Origin: Pyxidicoccus xibeiensis | GTDB lineage: Bacteria > Myxococcota > Myxococcia > Myxococcales > Myxococcaceae | NCBI RefSeq assembly: GCF_024198175.1 | Contig: NZ_JAJVKV010000004.1 | Coordinates: 1-64,000 of the forward strand | Length of the DNA stretch: 64,000 bases | Direction: 5' to 3' | Part shown: piece after piece, positions 60,125 to 64,000 of the stretch | How positions within the stretch are numbered: the first letter of the stretch is position 1 | Layout: each line of letters opens with the position of its first letter | Translations under genes and position numbers: made by a program | Notes under the pieces: generated by a model | Databases searched by the model: none | What the model was told of the DNA's origin: nothing | Seen by the model: the letters and a program-made list of their open reading frames with translations, nothing else

Positions 60125-62968
60125 TCACGCCGGCAGGCGCTCCCCCCGTGACGTCCCGGTGGGAGGCGGCGGGCGCGGCCCCTCCTCGTCGCGGTGTACC
60201 TGCTTCACCACCGAGTAGCCGCCCCGGTGCAAGAGCCACTTCTCCAGCCCCACCACCGGCAGCACCACCGCGCCAATCAGCACGCACAGGCCGATGGACT
60301 CCACGCTCAGCGGCGCGGTGCCGAACACCCGCTGCATGAAGGGCAGGTACATGAAGGCCGCCTGCAGCAGCACCAGCACGGCGATGCCGGCGAAGACGGT
60401 GCGGTTGCTGAACAGCCCCACCTCCCGCAGCGAGCCGGTGAGGGTGCGGCACATCCAGAGATAGAAGATTTGAAAGCTGATGACGGTGTTGACGGCCATC
60501 GTCTGCGCCTCGGCCAGCGCCACCCCGTGACCCACGCGCGGCAGCTCGCGCCGGTACTCCCAGAGGAACAGGCCGATGGCGCCCGCGCCCATCAGCAGCG
60601 CCACCAGCCCGGTGCGCATCAGCACGAAGCGGTTGAGCACCGGCGCGTCCGGGTCCCTGGGGGCCCGGCGCATGACGTCCGCCTCCGGCGCCTCGAAGGC
60701 CAGCGGCAGGGCCAGCGTCACCGTGGCCACCAGGTTTATCCAGAGCAGCTGCGTGGGGAGCATGGCCATCAGCGGCACCAGGTCCCCGCCAATGGCCTGG
60801 ATGGGGAAGAAGGCCACGCCGAACATGAGGATGAGGGCCAGGCCCAGGTTGGTGGGCAGCACGAAGGCCAGCGACTTGATGAGGTTGTCGTAGACGCGCC
60901 GCCCCTCCTCCACCGCCGCGGCGATGGACGCGAAGTTGTCGTCCGCCAGCACGATGTCCGCCGCCTCCTTGGAGACCGCCGTGCCGGTGATGCCCATGGC
61001 CACGCCGATGTTGGCCTGCTTGAGGGCGGGCGCGTCGTTCACCCCGTCTCCCGTCATGGCCGCCACGTGCCGCCGCGCCTGGAGCGCCTTCACCAGCCGC
61101 AGCTTGTGCTCCGGCGCCACGCGCGCGAAGACGTGGTGGCTCACCGCCACCTCCCGCAGCGCCGCGTCGTCCAGCTGCGCCAGCTGCGCGCCGGTGATGC
61201 CGCGCGTCCCCTCCGCCTGGAGCCCCAGCTGCGCGCCAATGGCCTCCGCCGTCGCAGGGTGGTCACCGGTAATCATCTTCACGACGATGCCGGCCTCGTG
61301 GCACGTCCTCACCGCGGCGATGACCTCCTCGCGCGGCGGGTCAATCATTCCCTCCAGCCCCACCAGCCGCAGGCCCCCGGCCACGTCCTCCTCGCGAATC
61401 TGCGCCTGTGAGGCGGGCACGTCCCGGACGGCCACCGCCAGCACGCGCATGCCCTCGCTGGCCAGGCGCTCCACCTCGGCGAGCACCTCCTCGGAGGTGA
61501 CGCCGTCAGCCGGGGCGCAGCGGCGCAGGACGACCTCGGGGGCCCCCTTGAGGAGGATGCGCCGGCGGCCGGGCCCTTCGTCGTGGAGGGTGGCCATGAA
61601 CTGGTGCTCCGACTCGAAGGGGATGGCGTCCAGGCGCGGGCACTCCGAGCGCACCGCGTCCACGCGCAGCCCGGCCTTCTCCGCGGCCACCACCAGCGCG
61701 CCCTCCGTCGGGTCCCCCGTCATCTCCCACCCGTCACCCTGGCCGCGCAGCGCGGCGTCGTTGCACAGCGCGCCGGCCACGAGCAGCTCGCGCACGTCCC
61801 CGGGCAGCTCGCGCAGCGCGTCCGCGCCGCGCCGCAGCTCCCCCGTCGGCGCGTAGCCGACGCCGGTGACGTCGTAGCGGCCCGCGGGCGTCCACAGCGC
61901 CTGCACCGTCATCTCGTTGCGGGTGAGGGTGCCCGTCTTGTCGGAGCAGATGACGGTGGTGCTGCCCAGCGTCTCCACCGCCGGCAGCTTGCGGATGACG
62001 GCGCGCCGGGCGGCCATGCGCTGCACGCCGATGGCCAGGGCGATGGTGACGATGGCGGGCAGCCCCTCGGGGATGGCGGCCACCGCCAGGGTAATCGCCA
62101 CCACCACCGCCTCGCTCAGCTCGTAGCCGCGCCACAGCCCCACGCCCAGCAGCACCACGGACACCACCAGGATGGCCCCGGTGATGTACTTGGCGATGGT
62201 GGCCAGCGCCTTCGTCAGCGGCGTCTGGAGGTCGGTGGCTTCGCTGAGCATCTGCGAGATGCGCCCCAGCTCGGTGGCGCCGCCGGTGGCCACCACGCTC
62301 GCGGTGCCCGTGCCGGACGTCACCAGCGTGCCGCCGAAGACGAGGCTCGTCCGGTCTCCCAGCTCGGCCCCCGCGTCCACCGCCTCCACCCGCTTGTGTG
62401 CCGGCACCGACTCGCCCGTGAGCGCGGCCTCCTCCACCTGGAGGTTGCGCGAGGACAACAGCCGCATGTCCGCCGGCACCTTGTCCCCCGAGGCCAGCTC
62501 CACGATGTCCCCGGGCACCAGCCGCGACGCCGGGACGGACAGCTTCCGCCCTCCGCGAAGCACCGTCGCGTTCTCCGGCACCATCCGGCTGAGGGCCTCA
62601 ATCGCCTTGCCCGCCCGGTACTCCTGCACGAAGCCGATGAGGGTGTTGAGCACCACCACCGCGGCCACTACCAGGCCGTCCGTCACCTTGCCCATGGCGA
62701 TGGCCAGCACGGCGGAGGCGATGAGCACCCAGATGAAGGGGCTGTTGACCTGACGCCACAGGAGCTTGAGCGGCCCCTCGCCCTTCTGGCGCTCGATGAC
62801 GTTGGGCCCATGGCGCTCCAGCCGCGCGCGCGCCTCCTCCTCCGTCAGCCCCTCCTGGCGGCTGCCGAGCAGCGACAGCACCTCGTCCGGTGTCCGTGCA
62901 TGCCAGGAAGGCGAGGTGGCAGGCAGTCCATCGGCGGGGGAGCCACGCGTGGGCGGCGCGTCTGTCAT
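60125..62968 (-). CDS. P-type cation-transporting ATPase (P2, Ca2+/Na+-type)
   Basis: 947 residues from ATG 62968, with GAGGAGG upstream. Phosphorylation site Asp343 (CSDKTGTLT), actuator TGES (EEAALTGESVPAHKR), membrane motif PEGLPAIVTIALAIGVQRM, hinge TGDGVNDAPALKQANIGVAM and ten helices are present. PEGLPA and the N-terminal cation-ATPase domain place it with PMR1/SERCA-like pumps. It moves Ca2+ or a similar cation out of the cytoplasm. A frame continues upstream to 63226 but has no matching sequence. Confidence 0.93.
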   Translation of the reverse strand: MTDAPPTRGSPADGLPATSPSWHARTPDEVLSLLGSRQEGLTEEEARARLERHGPNVIERQKGEGPLKLLWRQVNSPFIWVLIASAVLAIAMGKVTDGLVVAAVVVLNTLIGFVQEYRAGKAIEALSRMVPENATVLRGGRKLSVPASRLVPGDIVELASGDKVPADMRLLSSRNLQVEEAALTGESVPAHKRVEAVDAGAELGDRTSLVFGGTLVTSGTGTASVVATGGATELGRISQMLSEATDLQTPLTKALATIAKYITGAILVVSVVLLGVGLWRGYELSEAVVVAITLAVAAIPEGLPAIVTIALAIGVQRMAARRAVIRKLPAVETLGSTTVICSDKTGTLTRNEMTVQALWTPAGRYDVTGVGYAPTGELRRGADALRELPGDVRELLVAGALCNDAALRGQGDGWEMTGDPTEGALVVAAEKAGLRVDAVRSECPRLDAIPFESEHQFMATLHDEGPGRRRILLKGAPEVVLRRCAPADGVTSEEVLAEVERLASEGMRVLAVAVRDVPASQAQIREEDVAGGLRLVGLEGMIDPPREEVIAAVRTCHEAGIVVKMITGDHPATAEAIGAQLGLQAEGTRGITGAQLAQLDDAALREVAVSHHVFARVAPEHKLRLVKALQARRHVAAMTGDGVNDAPALKQANIGVAMGITGTAVSKEAADIVLADDNFASIAAAVEEGRRVYDNLIKSLAFVLPTNLGLALILMFGVAFFPIQAIGGDLVPLMAMLPTQLLWINLVATVTLALPLAFEAPEADVMRRAPRDPDAPVLNRFVLMRTGLVALLMGAGAIGLFLWEYRRELPRVGHGVALAEAQTMAVNTVISFQIFYLWMCRTLTGSLREVGLFSNRTVFAGIAVLVLLQAAFMYLPFMQRVFGTAPLSVESIGLCVLIGAVVLPVVGLEKWLLHRGGYSVVKQVHRDEEGPRPPPPTGTSRGERLPA

Positions 62969-63191
62969 GGGGCGCATCCTCCTCGCGGCAATCTGGGGAT
63001 GCGGGGACCGCCGAGGCGCGCATGCTCCCTCGTATCCCCACCGCGCGGGCGGCGCCGTCCGTCGTCGGATGGACACCCCGGTGCCCTCGCAGGCCGCCTG
63101 GATGTCACATGCAGGGAAGTTCGCCACTGCGCGTCTTCCCGGACACTTCCCTTTCCACCCTCGATTCGCCGGCCCCAGCTGCAAATGCAAC

Positions 63192-63207
63192 TGGCACCAC
63201 GAGTGCA
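63192..63207 (+). promoter_or_regulatory. Sigma-54 type -24/-12 promoter
   Basis: TGGCACCACGAGTGCA matches the TGGCAC-N5-TTGCW consensus at nearly every position (G for the first T of the -12 element). The GG/GC spacing is correct. It lies 37 bases before the GTG of the lipoprotein gene. Confidence 0.6.
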
Positions 63208-63243
63208 ATACGGGCTCGCAGGACATCCGTCCGGGAGGAGCAC

Positions 63244-64000
63244 GTGAACATGAAGGGATGGAGGAAGGGGCTGGGGTTGCTGCCCGCCCTTGGGATGATG
63301 GTGGGTTGCGGCGGCGTGGCGGGACCCGAGGAGACGGCAGAAGCGCCTGCGCTGAAGTCAGCGGAGGCCGCGGCGGTGACGGAGGCGTGCGAGCCGAGGA
63401 CTGTCCATACGGACGAAAGCTACGGTGTGACGTACGACACCTATGTCGAACAGGACGCAGCGGGGACGGCGCACGGCACGTCCACGAAGCTGGTGTCAGA
63501 CGGCTCGCCCCGGCAGGACACCTACCTGGACTTCAGGTTCTCGCTCCTGGACGAGAGCTTCATCCGGGCGCGCATCCGGCTCTACGCGACGGACGGCTCC
63601 ACCAATGGCCCGGCCCTGTACCGCACCAGCTCGGGCTGGACGGACACCCTGACCTGGAGCACGCGTCCGGCCCCCATCGGCGGCGCGGTGGCCAACGTGG
63701 GTGAGGTGGCCTCCGGAAGCTGGGTGGAATACGACGTGACCTCCGTCGTCACCGGCAGCGGCGCGCACGCCTTCGTCCTGATTCCCGAGGGCGGCAACGG
63801 CGTGGACTTCGTCTCCCGGGAGGACTCGCGCCAGGACCTGCGCCCGCAGCTGGTGCTGACCTACGCCCATACCGTGTGCACCTACCAGGGCACGGGCGGA
63901 GAGGTCACCGACGTGCAGCTGGAGGGTGGCGCGGGTGACGAGACGATGCAGGCCCTGGCCACCGACAGCACCGGTGCCTACGTCGTCGCGGGCTACTACA
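63244..64000 (+). CDS. CBM96/DNRLRE-domain lipoprotein (partial, runs off the window)
   Basis: At least 252 residues, open at the end of the window. GTG 63244, with GGAGG five bases before, is chosen over ATG 63250. The signal reads GLGLLPALGMMVGCGG (lipid Cys22). Residues 55-205 form a DNRLRE/CBM96-type beta-sandwich: DTYVEQDAAGTAHGTSTKLV, QDTYLDFRFSLLDESFIRAR, SWVEYDVTSVVTGSGAHAFV and REDSRQDLRPQLVLTY. It is a surface-exposed or secreted polysaccharide-binding protein, probably with further domains past the window. A sigma-54 like promoter precedes it, so expression may be switched by an enhancer-binding protein. Confidence 0.85.
   Translation, partial: MNMKGWRKGLGLLPALGMMVGCGGVAGPEETAEAPALKSAEAAAVTEACEPRTVHTDESYGVTYDTYVEQDAAGTAHGTSTKLVSDGSPRQDTYLDFRFSLLDESFIRARIRLYATDGSTNGPALYRTSSGWTDTLTWSTRPAPIGGAVANVGEVASGSWVEYDVTSVVTGSGAHAFVLIPEGGNGVDFVSREDSRQDLRPQLVLTYAHTVCTYQGTGGEVTDVQLEGGAGDETMQALATDSTGAYVVAGYY

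Overview
The window looks like chromosomal DNA of a myxobacterium, most likely Myxococcaceae (Myxococcus, Corallococcus or Pyxidicoccus). The grounds are very high GC with G/C-ending codons, many lipoprotein signals, GTG/TTG starts in GTGA and ATGA overlaps, an Imm11 (DUF1629) immunity gene beside a lipoprotein AHH nuclease of the SitA type, many FG-GAP/RHS and NHL proteins, and a sigma-54 type promoter. No rRNA, tRNA or CRISPR array was seen.

Region 1 (1-10.04 kb) is accessory DNA: a small orphan protein, a complete IS3-family element (699-1968) inserted in frame into an RHS/FG-GAP toxin gene, the RHS protein with a PIN-like (DUF5615-type) C-terminal toxin, a small acidic candidate immunity gene, a DUF4259 protein, a decayed relic of an IS3 orfA, and a zinc-ribbon plus L7/L12-like pair that is probably one frameshifted gene. 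Region 2 (10.04-14.7 kb) is housekeeping: rlmN, anti-sigma and ECF sigma factor, mpg, malQ and a small lipoprotein. Region 3 (14.9-21.8 kb) holds tamA-tamB, overlapping by one TTGA. Region 4 (21.8-28.9 kb) has surface and secreted lipoproteins, an AlkD-like protein with a histone H1-like tail, a split NHL beta-propeller pair and a GT-C membrane glycosyltransferase.

Region 5 (28.9-43.1 kb) is a leftward operon: coiled-coil membrane protein, MoxR ATPase, membrane protein, ABC ATPase, ABC permease, DUF58 protein, BatA/VWA protein, PH-like protein and a double-VWA protein. Six consecutive genes are joined by overlapping stop/start codons, except where a ~107-bp duplication has displaced one start. 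Just downstream of the last gene (28979-29382) lies an array of seven hairpins: the loop is conserved but each stem differs and remains self-complementary. No named element accounts for it, and it is the best candidate in the window for an undescribed element.

Region 6 (43.2-48.3 kb) is accessory again: a SitA-like AHH toxin with Imm11 immunity, a VOC protein, a GNAT acetyltransferase, a gene remnant and a lower-GC membrane protein. Region 7 (48.3-64.0 kb) carries a GH13 branching-enzyme-like protein, a cytochrome c'-like protein, an AraC regulator, a DoxX-like protein, an aldo/keto reductase, exbB-exbD-tonB, a divergent MarR/TolC pair with a structured leader, a Cys-rich small protein, a Rieske oxygenase, a DUF547 protein, a P-type cation ATPase, and the start of a CBM96/DNRLRE lipoprotein behind a sigma-54 like promoter.
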